From Candidatus Brevifilum fermentans (GTDB lineage Bacteria > Chloroflexota > Anaerolineae > Anaerolineales > Villigracilaceae), in contig CAMCQT010000027.1 in NCBI GenBank assembly GCA_945877125.1, positions 1 to 45,023 of the forward strand: a stretch of DNA of 45,023 nucleotides, written 5' to 3'. Both the position numbers and the translations under genes were made by a program. Below are positions 33,005 through 41,497 of the stretch, one piece after another; the first letter of the stretch is position 1, and every line of letters starts with the position of its first letter. The notes beneath the pieces are model-generated. The model was given only the letters and a program-made list of their open reading frames with translations, did not search any database and was not told where the DNA came from.

Positions 33005-34279
33005 ATGCTCATTCATTCTTCTTCACAACTGCTCACCCTTGCAGGCGGCCCCCAACGCGGACATGCCCTGGGCACACTTGGCATTATCGAGAAAGGCGCA
33101 GTCGTTGTGCGCGATGAAAAGATCGTGGCAGTCGGCACTACCGATGAACTAAAAAATGCCTATCCTGATGAGCCAACTCTCGACGCCGGCGGATGTGTGC
33201 TGATGCCGGGTTTCGTGGACCCGCATACGCATCTCATTTGGGCGGGTGACCGTGCCAATGAATTCGAGATGAAGATGGGCGGCATGGCATACCTTGATAT
33301 TCTTTCGGCGGGCGGCGGCATTATTTCAACGGTCAAAGCCACACGCACGGCCAGCATGGAAACACTCATCGCGCAGACTCGTCCGCGTATTTTGCGCATG
33401 TTCGCGCATGGCACAACCACCGCCGAAGCCAAAACAGGTTACGGCTTGCGAACCTCCACCGAACTGCGTTTGCTCAAAGCCCTGCTCGCACTCGATGACG
33501 AAAGCCCGCTTGACCTTGCCATCACTTTCCTCGGCGCACATGCCATAGCCCCCGAATACAAAGATGATCCGCAAGGCTACACCGATGAAGTGACCAACAC
33601 CATGCTGCCCATGTTAAAAGAATGGTGGGAGACTCATGCCCCGCGCCTGCCCCTGCCTTTTGTGGATGTGTTCTGTGAAACGAAAGCCTTTGATCTTGAA
33701 CAGTCGCGCCAAATCCTGACACGGGCCGGGTCGCTGGGATTCCCGCTCAAGATCCACGCGGATGAGTTTGACAATATCGGCGGCGCATCTCTTGCCGTTG
33801 AGTTGGGCGCAGCTTCTGCAGATCACCTTGTCAAAACTTCTGATGCAGATATCGCCGCGCTTGGCAAGTCAGATACGGTGGCGGTGTCTTTGCCCTGTAC
33901 GCCTTTTGGATTAGCCGAACGCGATTACACGCCCGCCCGCAAACTCATCGAAGCAGATGCCATTTTGGCATTGGCCACCGATTGCAACCCCGGCACCACA
34001 TGGAACGAGTCGATGCAGTTTGTGATTGCGCTGGCTTGCCGTGCCATGAAGTTGACTCCCGCCGAAGCCATCGCCGCCACTACTATCAACTCCGCCCACG
34101 CAATTCGCAGGGCAGACACGATCGGCTCCATCGAAATCGGCAAGCAGGCAGATATGCTCATCCTGTCTGTGCCAGATTATCGTCAGCTTGGCTATCGCTA
34201 TGGAACCAATCTGGTCAAGCAAGTCATCAAGCGCGGACATGTGTATTCGGTGGATGTCGGATATTACCGAACGGCGTAA
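33005..34279 (+). CDS. hutI: Imidazolonepropionase
   Basis: The 424-aa amidohydrolase has the metal site VDPHTHLIWAGDR, YLDILSAGGGIISTVKATR for substrate binding, TAEAKTGYGL, FLGAHA, KIHADEFD and LATDCNPGT, all HutI signatures. It opens the ring of imidazolone propionate to formiminoglutamate in histidine breakdown. No hutH, hutU or hutG is next to it; the arginase-family gene downstream might fill or only resemble the HutG role. No convincing Shine-Dalgarno before the ATG. Confidence 0.93.
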   Translation: MLIHSSSQLLTLAGGPQRGHALGTLGIIEKGAVVVRDEKIVAVGTTDELKNAYPDEPTLDAGGCVLMPGFVDPHTHLIWAGDRANEFEMKMGGMAYLDILSAGGGIISTVKATRTASMETLIAQTRPRILRMFAHGTTTAEAKTGYGLRTSTELRLLKALLALDDESPLDLAITFLGAHAIAPEYKDDPQGYTDEVTNTMLPMLKEWWETHAPRLPLPFVDVFCETKAFDLEQSRQILTRAGSLGFPLKIHADEFDNIGGASLAVELGAASADHLVKTSDADIAALGKSDTVAVSLPCTPFGLAERDYTPARKLIEADAILALATDCNPGTTWNESMQFVIALACRAMKLTPAEAIAATTINSAHAIRRADTIGSIEIGKQADMLILSVPDYRQLGYRYGTNLVKQVIKRGHVYSVDVGYYRTA

Positions 34280-34374
34280 AATGCAAGGATGAAGGCTAAA
34301 GGATGAAGGATGAAATCTAATTTTGATTCGTTTTTCTTCATCCTTCATAATTCATCCTTCATCCTTTTTATTAT
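34280..34374. repeat. GGATGAAGG short-word inverted repeat
   Basis: AAGGATGAAGG words on the left face CATCCTTCATAATTCATCC on the right, making a long imperfect hairpin between hutI and the arginase gene. The same words appear at 16400-16430 and 42022-42070. Confidence 0.65.
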
Positions 34375-34386
34375 TGGAGAGACAAA

Positions 34387-35289
34387 ATGCAAATAGATAT
34401 TATCGGCGTGCCGATAGACCTTGGCGCAGACCGCCGCGGCGTGGACATGGGACCCAGCGCCATCCGCTACGCACATTTACAAAATAGGCTGGAAGCCCTG
34501 GGATATACCGTACAGGATGAAGGCAACGTGGAAGTGGCAATTGCCGAGATGTGTAAGATCACCGATGCAAAAATGAAATACATTGATTGCATCGTTCCCA
34601 TGTCGCGGCGTATCGCGGGCGCAGTGGCAACCTCGGTGCAGGCGGGTAATTTTCCGCTGGTGCTGGGCGGAGATCACAGCCTGTCGATTGGCTCCGTGCG
34701 CGGCGCGGCGCGCAACAAAAAGATCGGCGTGATCTGGATCGACGCGCATCCGGATTTTAATACGGGTGAAACCACCCCCAGCGGTAACATCCACGGGATG
34801 TCGCTTGCCCTGCTTGCCGGACTGGGCGATAAAAGGCTGATCCAGTTGTGGGATGAAACTGTCCCTGTCATCGACCCCGCCAAAATTGCGATCATCGGCG
34901 CGCGTGACGTGGACAGCGGCGAAAAAGCAAATCTGCAAAAAGCCGGCGCGATGGTCATGGGCATGGAACAAATTGACCGCTACGGCATGGTCACGGCAAT
35001 TGAAAAAGCCATCGAACGGGTCAGCCGCGATGTGGACGGCATCTATCTTTCGTTTGATATGGATTCGCTCGACCCTGAACATGCTCCGGGTGTCGGCACT
35101 CCCGTCCCGGCTGGACTCACCCAACGCGAAGCCCATCTCGCCTGTGAAATGATCGCTGAAACCAAAAAGCTGATCGGCATGGACCTCGTTGAAGTCAATC
35201 CCATCCTTGATGGGCAAAATAAAACCGCGGCGCTGGCTGTGGAGTTTGCGCTCTCTGCACTGGGCCGCCGCATTTGGAATGGACAATAA
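34387..35289 (+). CDS. rocF: Arginase
   Basis: The 300-aa product begins IDIIGVPIDLGADRRGVDMG and contains the binuclear manganese motifs GGDHS, DAHPDFN and SFDMDSLDPEHAPG, with SGNIHGM as in arginases. It hydrolyses arginine to ornithine and urea. GGAG lies 7 bases before the ATG. The N-terminal ligand loop favours arginase over agmatinase; formiminoglutamase is a less likely alternative suggested only by hutI next door. The next gene starts 2 bases after its stop. Confidence 0.88.
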   Translation: MQIDIIGVPIDLGADRRGVDMGPSAIRYAHLQNRLEALGYTVQDEGNVEVAIAEMCKITDAKMKYIDCIVPMSRRIAGAVATSVQAGNFPLVLGGDHSLSIGSVRGAARNKKIGVIWIDAHPDFNTGETTPSGNIHGMSLALLAGLGDKRLIQLWDETVPVIDPAKIAIIGARDVDSGEKANLQKAGAMVMGMEQIDRYGMVTAIEKAIERVSRDVDGIYLSFDMDSLDPEHAPGVGTPVPAGLTQREAHLACEMIAETKKLIGMDLVEVNPILDGQNKTAALAVEFALSALGRRIWNGQ

Positions 35290-35291
35290 TT

Positions 35292-36062
35292 ATGAAACCC
35301 ACTCTCTCAGATCTCGAACGACTCGCACGCGAAGCAGGCGCTATCCTGCGTGAAGGCTACAGCAAGGAACATCAGATCAGCTACAAAGGCGTGATTGACC
35401 TTGTGACAGAAATTGACCATGCCTCGGAAGCTTTTTTGTTAAAAGAAATCAATGCCCACTTCCCAGATAGTCACATTATTGCTGAAGAAAGCGGTGAAAC
35501 AAAAGGGGCAAACGGCGGCATCTGGTACATTGATCCGCTGGACGGGACGGTGAACTACTCGCATCACATCCCGGTCTTTTGTGTCTCCATCGCATATGCT
35601 TTTGATGACATCGTCACACTTGCCGCGGTCTATGATCCGCTGCGCGATGAGATGTTCACCGCCGAGCGCGGCAAAGGCGCATTTTTGAATGGCAAACAGC
35701 TTCACGCATCCAAAACCACTGAACTGCAAAAAAGTCTGCTGGTGACCGGTTTCCCGTACGATACGTGGAACACCAAACAGGATAACTTTAGAAACTTTGA
35801 AAAACTCGCCAAGCTGACTCAAGGTGTGCGCCGACTCGGCTCCGCCGCCCTCGACACTGCCTACGTCGCCGCAGGCCGCTTCGACGCCTTTTGGGAGTTC
35901 ACCCTCAAACCCTGGGACATCGCCGCCGCCGGACTGATCGCCGAGGAAGCCGGCGTACGCGTCACCACCATCGATGGCAAATCAGATTACATTTCCGCGC
36001 CGCAATCGGTTCTGGCCGCCGCGCCGGGGATCTATCAACAAATGATGGAGCAGTTGAGTTAG
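35292..36062 (+). CDS. suhB: Inositol monophosphatase family protein
   Basis: The 256-aa product has IIAEESGE (metal ligands), YIDPLDGTVNYSHHIPVF (DPLDGT signature) and WDIAAAGLIAEEAGV (second signature WDxAAG). It should dephosphorylate inositol 1-phosphate or related sugar phosphates with Mg2+. ATG 35292 is preferred to an upstream in-frame ATG inside the arginase gene. It forms an operon with the arginase gene. Confidence 0.9.
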   Translation: MKPTLSDLERLAREAGAILREGYSKEHQISYKGVIDLVTEIDHASEAFLLKEINAHFPDSHIIAEESGETKGANGGIWYIDPLDGTVNYSHHIPVFCVSIAYAFDDIVTLAAVYDPLRDEMFTAERGKGAFLNGKQLHASKTTELQKSLLVTGFPYDTWNTKQDNFRNFEKLAKLTQGVRRLGSAALDTAYVAAGRFDAFWEFTLKPWDIAAAGLIAEEAGVRVTTIDGKSDYISAPQSVLAAAPGIYQQMMEQLS

Positions 36063-36095
36063 TGAAAATCTTGCTGAAATAATAAACTCCTGAAT

Positions 36096-36122
36096 CCATT
36101 TTATCTGTGTTCATCTGTGGTT
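36096..36122. repeat. TTATCTGTGTTCATCTGTGG repeat (single arm)
   Basis: The words TTTATCTGTGT and TCATCTGTGGT match the right arm of the inverted repeat at 43244-43313. Confidence 0.55.
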
Positions 36123-36132
36123 AAAAATGAAC

Positions 36133-36170
36133 GAATCAAAACGGACGGCTGACCCCGTCCGTTTTGATTC
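36133..36170. terminator. 16-bp perfect hairpin after suhB
   Basis: GAATCAAAACGGACGG pairs perfectly with CCGTCCGTTTTGATTC around CTGACC. It has a TTTT within the stem but no U-tract after it, so it may act as a terminator or be a palindromic repeat. Confidence 0.55.
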
Positions 36171-36213
36171 CCAAGTTACATAGTACCCTCGACCATTTTT
36201 TTGGTCGTATGGG

Positions 36214-36219
36214 TATAAT
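36214..36219 (+). promoter_or_regulatory. -10 box close to the start codon
   Basis: TATAAT ends 9 bases before the ATG at 36229; no Shine-Dalgarno between. Confidence 0.45.
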
Positions 36220-36228
36220 CATCCCATC

Positions 36229-37695
36229 ATGACACACTCAAAACTGATCCTCGTCACTGGCGCAACGGGATACATCGGCGGGCGGCTCGTGCCGAAACTT
36301 TTGGAAGCAGGCTACCGCGTGCGCTGTCTTGTGCGCGACCCATCGCGTTTGCAGGGACGTGCCTGGCTGCATAAAGTGGAAGTGGTTCAGGGCGACGCGC
36401 TCTCGCCCGAAGAACTTGTCAAAGCCATGCACGGCGTATCGGTTGCGTATTATTTGATCCACGGGATGCAGGGCGGAAAAGTCAACGCGGAACGTGACCT
36501 GCAAGTGGCGCGCAATTTCACCCAAGCCGCGGAAGATGCAAATATTGACCGCATCATCTATCTCGGCGAATTGGTTGACCCCACCGCGAATCTCTCGCCT
36601 TATCTGCGTGCGCGGCATGAAACAGGATATTTGCTGCGCTACGGCAAAGTCCCAGTCACTGAGTTGCGCGCCGGTATGATCGTCGGCTCTGGCTCGGTGC
36701 TGTTTGAGATGATCCGCTACCTGACCGAGCGCGAACCGGTTTTGATCTGTCCGGCTTGGTACTACTCACAGGCACAGCCGATCGCCATCCGCGATGTGCT
36801 TTCGTATTTGGTAGATGCGCTCAAGACCCCCGACAGCATTGGCCGCGTGATCGAAATTGGCGGCTCTGCGTGCCTGACCTATGCCGAGATGCTTTTGGGA
36901 TACGCCAAGGAACGTGACTTAAAACGGTGGCTGATCCGCACGCCAGTTTATGCGCCGCGGCTTTCAGCCTATTGGGTGCATTTGGTGACACCCATTCACT
37001 GGCGTCTCGTGGCCCCGCTGATCGAGGGTCTGCACTTCAACCTCATCGTGCGCGATGACTCGGCAAAAAAGATATTTCCAAACATCAAGCCCATTGATTT
37101 CCAAACCGCCACGCACCTCGCGCTCGGTCGCATTCAACGCGACAACGTGGAGACAAGCTGGTCTGACTCACTCGTCACCGCCATGGGAGATTTCAAACCC
37201 TATCAATTTATCGACGGCGACGGCATGTACATCGAGCGGATGCAAATGCTGCTTGATATTAAACCTGAACCCGTCTTCCGCGCCTACACCGGCATCGGCG
37301 GCGAACGCGGCTGGCTTTACATGGATTGGTCCTGGTCTCTGCGCGGCTGGATGGACAAAGTTATCGGCGGCGTGGGGCTGCGGCGCGGGCGGCGCCATCC
37401 TGACGAAATTCACGTGGGCGAGGCGCTTGATTTTTGGCGCGTCGAAGCCATCGAAAAAAACAGGCGTATGCTGCTGCGTGCCGAAATGAAAGTCCCCGGC
37501 AAGGCCTGGCTCGAATTTGAATCTGCGCCCCGGGAAGGAAAAACCCTGCTCTCCGCCACTGCCTACTTCGCCCCGCACGGCGTCAGCGGATTTTTATATT
37601 GGTATGCCATGTGGCCTTTCCACAAATTCATCTTCTCTGGTCTCACCCGCGGGCTTGCCTCCCGCGCCCGAATTTTAGCCCGCTCTTATTCGTAA
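36229..37695 (+). CDS. NAD(P)-binding SDR/epimerase-like protein with DUF2867
   Basis: The 488-aa product has an atypical SDR Rossmann domain (LILVTGATGYIGGRLVPKLLEAG with GxTGxxG), DRIIYLGELVD and an ARHETGYLLR segment in place of the YxxxK site, then a C-terminal DUF2867 domain (from about 330; GGERGWLYMDWSWSLRGWMDK). Close relatives are annotated as NAD-dependent epimerases or YbjT-like proteins of unknown role. It is the first of two tandem paralogues. The start is probably leaderless. Confidence 0.82.
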   Translation: MTHSKLILVTGATGYIGGRLVPKLLEAGYRVRCLVRDPSRLQGRAWLHKVEVVQGDALSPEELVKAMHGVSVAYYLIHGMQGGKVNAERDLQVARNFTQAAEDANIDRIIYLGELVDPTANLSPYLRARHETGYLLRYGKVPVTELRAGMIVGSGSVLFEMIRYLTEREPVLICPAWYYSQAQPIAIRDVLSYLVDALKTPDSIGRVIEIGGSACLTYAEMLLGYAKERDLKRWLIRTPVYAPRLSAYWVHLVTPIHWRLVAPLIEGLHFNLIVRDDSAKKIFPNIKPIDFQTATHLALGRIQRDNVETSWSDSLVTAMGDFKPYQFIDGDGMYIERMQMLLDIKPEPVFRAYTGIGGERGWLYMDWSWSLRGWMDKVIGGVGLRRGRRHPDEIHVGEALDFWRVEAIEKNRRMLLRAEMKVPGKAWLEFESAPREGKTLLSATAYFAPHGVSGFLYWYAMWPFHKFIFSGLTRGLASRARILARSYS

Positions 37696-37746
37696 TCCCC
37701 AAAAGACACTCAAACACAATAGACGTATTCGAAGGAAATTTACAAT

Positions 37747-39051
37747 TTGCCAAAACTTATTCTCGTCACTGGCGCCACTGGATATATCGCCAGCGGACTT
37801 ATTCCCCAATTACTGGATCGCGGCTACGCAGTCCGCGCGCTGGCTAGGAATCCGCAGCGACTCCAATCTCGAAGCTGGTTCAACAAAATAGACATTTTCC
37901 ACGGCGACGTGATGGAGCCTGCCTCCCTTGCGCCTTCGCTCACGGGGGTACATACCGCGTATTACCTTGTCCACAATATGTCTTTGGGGTCAGGATATAC
38001 CAAACTCGAAATGCAAGCCGCGCAGAACTTTTTGCTTGCGGCAGAAGAAGCCGGCGTACAACACATTATTTATTTGGGCGGACTTGCCGACCACAACAAG
38101 CCCATCTCGAAGCACCTGCTTTCACGCATTGAAACCGGCGCGGCTTTGAGCCAGGGCAAAATTCCTATCACAGAATTTCGCGCGAGCGTCATTATCGGTT
38201 CTGGCAGCATCTCCTTTGAAATGATCCGTTTTATTACCGAGTTGTTTCCCATCATCCCCATCCCCGTGTGGATGAAGAACAAATCCCAGCCGATTGCGAT
38301 CCAAAATATTATGGACTATCTTCTGGCGGCGATTGAAAAATGGGACGGCAACCAGGTCCTTGAGATCGGCGGGCCGGAGATCATTACCTATCAAAATGTC
38401 ATGCTGCGCTATGCACACACGCGCGGACATGCACGCGGTTTCTTTTTATTGCCATATATTCCCGTTGGGTTCATGGCGTTTGGCATTGGGTTGGTCACAC
38501 CCGTGCCGCGCCTGATTGCGCGCGCGTTAGTTGGGGGCTTGGCTCACGACAGTATAATCACGCACAAGAACGCGCACGAAATCTATCCCGAAGTGAATCT
38601 CCTGGATTTTGAATCAGCCACAAAGGAAGCGCTGTCCCGTTTACATCCGCTTAAGATCGAGCGTGTCTGGGAAAATGGCAAAGGTCACGTATCGCTCAGG
38701 CACGAAGGTTTTTTCATTGACCATCGCAAAATAAAAGTGGGTGCCGTTCCTGAAAAAATATTTAACACCATCACAAAATTTTCGGAAAGTTTTGGCTCAC
38801 GGCAATTTGTTGTGGATGCCGCCGACCCCGATCACTTTTTGCTGCTGCGTTCGCAAGCTAAAATCCCCGGCGCAGGCTGGCTCGAATGGCGCGTAAGTCA
38901 TGCTTCAAGCGTGACCTACTTAACTCAAACGGTTTTCTTTGCTCCGCGCGGCACAGCCGGGTTTTTATTCTGGTATCTGTCAACTCCATTTCGTGCCGTT
39001 CTCTTTCACAAATTTATAAAAAACATCGCCGGCAACTCGGTGGTAGAATAA
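37747..39051 (+). CDS. NAD(P)-binding SDR/DUF2867 protein, second paralogue
   Basis: The 434-aa product starts from TTG 37747 and aligns by eye with the gene before it: LILVTGATGYIASGLIPQLLDRG, YLVHNMSLG, HIIYLGGLAD, FRASVIIGSGSISFEMIRFITE. The C-terminal domain is shorter and lacks the WSW core of DUF2867, ending in a cyclase-like fold region. A palindromic repeat (38897-38915) is translated in frame near the C-terminus as RVSHASSVTYLT. The gene pair most likely arose by duplication. Confidence 0.8.
   Translation: MPKLILVTGATGYIASGLIPQLLDRGYAVRALARNPQRLQSRSWFNKIDIFHGDVMEPASLAPSLTGVHTAYYLVHNMSLGSGYTKLEMQAAQNFLLAAEEAGVQHIIYLGGLADHNKPISKHLLSRIETGAALSQGKIPITEFRASVIIGSGSISFEMIRFITELFPIIPIPVWMKNKSQPIAIQNIMDYLLAAIEKWDGNQVLEIGGPEIITYQNVMLRYAHTRGHARGFFLLPYIPVGFMAFGIGLVTPVPRLIARALVGGLAHDSIITHKNAHEIYPEVNLLDFESATKEALSRLHPLKIERVWENGKGHVSLRHEGFFIDHRKIKVGAVPEKIFNTITKFSESFGSRQFVVDAADPDHFLLLRSQAKIPGAGWLEWRVSHASSVTYLTQTVFFAPRGTAGFLFWYLSTPFRAVLFHKFIKNIAGNSVVE
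38897..38915. repeat. GTCACGCTT palindrome, copy 2, inside a coding region
   Basis: GTCATGCTTCAAGCGTGAC followed by CTACTT; differs from copy 1 at one position. It lies within the second SDR/DUF2867 gene and keeps its frame. Confidence 0.75.
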
Positions 39052-39057
39052 AAAATA

Positions 39058-39303
39058 AATAACGATCAGCAAGCGGCGAAGTTGGTGTAAATCCAACACT
39101 GTCCCGCAACTGTAAATGAGCATTTAGCGATTAGCATTTAGCGATTAGCCCAACGGCTACCAGCTACCAGCTAACAGCTAACGGCTAATGAGTCAGGTCG
39201 CCCGCTCTGGTCGGTTCTAACACACTCTCGTGGAAAGGAGGTGGAAGACGGCCCGCTCGAAATGCCTCTCCAACCTCCCCAGCCCAAGCTGGGGATTTTT
39301 GTT
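39058..39303 (+). promoter_or_regulatory. Cobalamin riboswitch with transcription terminator
   Basis: The conserved core GTGTAAATCCAACACTGTCC then CGCAACTGT (39084-39113) and the block AGTCAGGTCGCCCGCT (39191-39206) identify a B12 aptamer. Between these blocks an inserted short-word repeat (about 39116-39190; TTAGCGATTAGC words facing GGCTAACGGCTAAT) replaces the usual peripheral stem. An intrinsic terminator follows: CCCCAGC (39277-39283), loop CCAA, GCTGGGG, then ATTTTTG. GGAGGTGG (39237-39244) could pair with CCAACCTCC (39270-39278) as antiterminator. It should shut off the corrinoid operon when B12 is present. Confidence 0.88.
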
Positions 39304-39328
39304 TCAATACTTTGACTAGGAGATTTTT

Positions 39329-40303
39329 ATGTTTCGCAAGACACTTTATTTGACTTTACTATTCGTCCTGTTTTTTGCAGGATGTGGACCCGCATCCGCC
39401 CCCACCGAACTGGCTGTTCCTGTTTCGACAGAGTTAGCCGCCTCTGAGGAAGTTGCCCCCGCTCCATCAGCGGAGATAAAACTCACAGATGACCTCGGCA
39501 GGCCCATCGTTTTGAACGGCACGGCGCAGCGCATCATCTCGATGGCGCCCTCCGTCACTGAAATCCTGTTTGCCGTCGGCGCAGGCGGACAAGTCGTCGG
39601 CCGCGATCAATTTTCAGATTATCCCGCCGAGACTGCAAATGTCACAGATATTGGCGCCACCTACGAAGCCTTGAACACCGAATTGATCGTCTCTCTGAAA
39701 CCTGATTTAATCCTCGTGGCAGAAATTAATTCCCCCGAACAAGTGCAGGCGTTGGAAAATCTTGGGCTGACAGTTTACTACCTAAAAAACCCAGTCACGA
39801 TCGAAGAAATGTACGGCGATATGGAACTCCTCGCGCAATTGACCGGACACGAAGCCGAAGCTGCCGCCGCAATCGATGCGCTAAAAGTGCGCGTTGCCGC
39901 AGTGGATGAAAAGATCCTGCCGCTCAGTTCGCGTTTCAGCGTGTTTTACGAAGTGGACGGAACCGACCCCGCCAAGCCTTTCACGGCTGGCAAAGGCACG
40001 TTCATCACCCTGCTGATCGAGCGCGCCGGCGGCTTCAACATCGCTTCCGAGATTGAAGGCTATCCTCAACTGAGCCTCGAACAGGTCGTCGCCGCTGACC
40101 CCAACTTCATCATCCTCGGCGACGCGAAGTGGGGAACCACCCCTGAATCCATCGCGCAGCGAGCGGGTTGGGCAAATCTCAGCGCCGTCACAAGCGGACA
40201 AGTCATCCCCTTCAACGATGACCTGGTCAGCCGTCCCGGCCCGCGTTTGGTCGAAGGTCTTGAAGAACTGGCGAAGTTGTTGAGACCGGAGTTGTTTAAG
40301 TAA
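39329..40303 (+). CDS. btuF: Cobalamin/corrinoid ABC transporter substrate-binding lipoprotein
   Basis: The 324-aa product has a lipoprotein signal ending FFAGC (C19) and a Ser/Ala/Pro linker, then a class III periplasmic-binding fold (RIISMAPSVTEILFAVGAGGQVVGRDQFSDYP, SLKPDLILVAEINSPEQVQALENLGL, AADPNFIILGDAKWG) typical of BtuF/FhuD proteins. AGGAG precedes the ATG. Its position just after a B12 riboswitch points to corrinoid rather than iron siderophore as ligand. The permease gene follows after a repeat. Confidence 0.9.
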   Translation: MFRKTLYLTLLFVLFFAGCGPASAPTELAVPVSTELAASEEVAPAPSAEIKLTDDLGRPIVLNGTAQRIISMAPSVTEILFAVGAGGQVVGRDQFSDYPAETANVTDIGATYEALNTELIVSLKPDLILVAEINSPEQVQALENLGLTVYYLKNPVTIEEMYGDMELLAQLTGHEAEAAAAIDALKVRVAAVDEKILPLSSRFSVFYEVDGTDPAKPFTAGKGTFITLLIERAGGFNIASEIEGYPQLSLEQVVAADPNFIILGDAKWGTTPESIAQRAGWANLSAVTSGQVIPFNDDLVSRPGPRLVEGLEELAKLLRPELFK

Positions 40304-40367
40304 TTGGTAATTGGTAATTGGTAATTGGAGATTGGTAATTATCAATCTCCAATTACCAATCTCCTCC
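40302..40367. repeat. TAATTGG short-word inverted repeat
   Basis: Four TAATTGG units on the left face CAATCTCCAATTACCAATCTCC on the right, forming a hairpin between btuF and btuC. It begins at the btuF stop codon. Confidence 0.75.
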
Positions 40368-40374
40368 CTCCCCC

Positions 40375-41370
40375 ATGCGCAACCCCTACCTCCTCTCCCT
40401 GCTTGCACTCGCCGTCATGCTGATTCTCAGCCTGGCGATTGGTTCCGTCTTTATTCCGCCGGCCGAGTTGTGGCGTGCCTTGCGCGGAGTGGAATCCAGC
40501 GAGATATTCCGCACCATCCTGTGGAATATCCGTATGCCGCGCACCGTGTTGATCGCCTTGGTGGGTGCAGCGTTGGCAGGCAGCGGAGCGGCCTATCAGG
40601 GCTTGTTCCGCAATCCGCTGGCTGACCCGTATTTGATCGGCGTGGCCTCCGGCGCGGGATTGGGCGCAGTTTTTGCAATGTCCATCAAATGGCCGTACAC
40701 CACACTCGGACTTCTAGCTGTGCCGCTCGCGGCCTTCATCGCCAGCCTGTTGACCGTTTATCTGGTCTACACCTTTGCCCACATCGGCGGAAGTGTGCCG
40801 ACCACCAATTTGATTCTGGCCGGCGTTGCAGTTTCAGCCTTTGCCACCTCGTTGACCTCGTTCCTCATGATGCGTTCCACGGGCGAAGTGCGCCGCGCCA
40901 TCGGCTGGTTGCTGGGCGGAGTCAGCCTCGTCAGTTGGGATGCGACGCTCGCGCTCATTCCATATTTGGCAGTTGGCATGACCACGCTGGTCTTAAACGG
41001 GTACGCGCTAAACCTCCTGCAATTCGGCGATGAGCAAGCCACGCAAATGGGATTGAACGTGCGCCGCGCCAAATTTATTATCATCGTCGCGGCTTCGCTG
41101 GTCACAGCGGCGGCAGTTTCCTTCGCAGGCATCATCGGCTTTGTCGGGTTGGTCGTTCCGCATGTCATTCGCATCTGGTGGGGCGTCGATTATCGCCGAC
41201 TGATTCCGCTCAGCATTCTCGGCGGCGCATCCGCTTTGCTGCTGGCAGATGTTCTGGCGCGCATCGTGATGTCTCCGCAGGAATTGCCGCTCGGCATCGT
41301 TACTGCGCTGGCGGGTGCACCGTTCTTTTTGTGGGTCTTGCGCATGGCAAAAAATCAAGGGACATGGTGA
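40375..41370 (+). CDS. btuC: FecCD-family ABC transporter permease for corrinoid
   Basis: The 331-aa product has about ten hydrophobic segments and the family motifs RNPLADPYLIGVASGAGLGA, SLVSWDATLALIPYL and GIIGFVGLVVPHVIRIWWG, the latter contacting the ATPase. It would carry corrinoid across the membrane with BtuF. No ATPase gene (btuD) follows; a palindromic repeat and then cobO come next, so the ATPase must be supplied from elsewhere. No Shine-Dalgarno is visible before the ATG, where the TAATTGG repeat ends. Confidence 0.9.
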   Translation: MRNPYLLSLLALAVMLILSLAIGSVFIPPAELWRALRGVESSEIFRTILWNIRMPRTVLIALVGAALAGSGAAYQGLFRNPLADPYLIGVASGAGLGAVFAMSIKWPYTTLGLLAVPLAAFIASLLTVYLVYTFAHIGGSVPTTNLILAGVAVSAFATSLTSFLMMRSTGEVRRAIGWLLGGVSLVSWDATLALIPYLAVGMTTLVLNGYALNLLQFGDEQATQMGLNVRRAKFIIIVAASLVTAAAVSFAGIIGFVGLVVPHVIRIWWGVDYRRLIPLSILGGASALLLADVLARIVMSPQELPLGIVTALAGAPFFLWVLRMAKNQGTW

Positions 41371-41378
41371 AAATTACC

Positions 41379-41483
41379 ATGTCATTGCGAGGGTGGCGTT
41401 CTTCCACCCGAAGCAATCTCCGTACTTCATAGCATGAAAGGGATTGCTTCGGGCAAAGAACAAGAACGCCCTCGCAATGACAT
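41379..41483. repeat. GTCATTGCGAG palindromic repeat, copy 4
   Basis: ATGTCATTGCGAG ... CTCGCAATGACAT with inner GAAGCAATCTCC / GGGATTGCTTCG, 105 bp. It lies between btuC and cobO, where an ATPase gene would be expected. Confidence 0.85.
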
Positions 41484-41497
41484 ATTAAGGATACAAC

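Noticed and set aside
34387-35289. Formiminoglutamase (hutG) because hutI is adjacent
   Set aside because: The N-terminal RRGVDMGPSAIRYA and SGNIHGM patterns fit arginase better; the alternative is kept only as a note.
39116-39190. CRISPR-like short repeats (also at 30128, 34280 and 40302)
   Set aside because: Words are 7-12 bases, tandem without unique spacers, and face inverted copies. No cas gene is present.
41379-41483. A small ORF in place of btuD
   Set aside because: The stretch is one of four copies of a palindromic repeat and has no ATPase motif.
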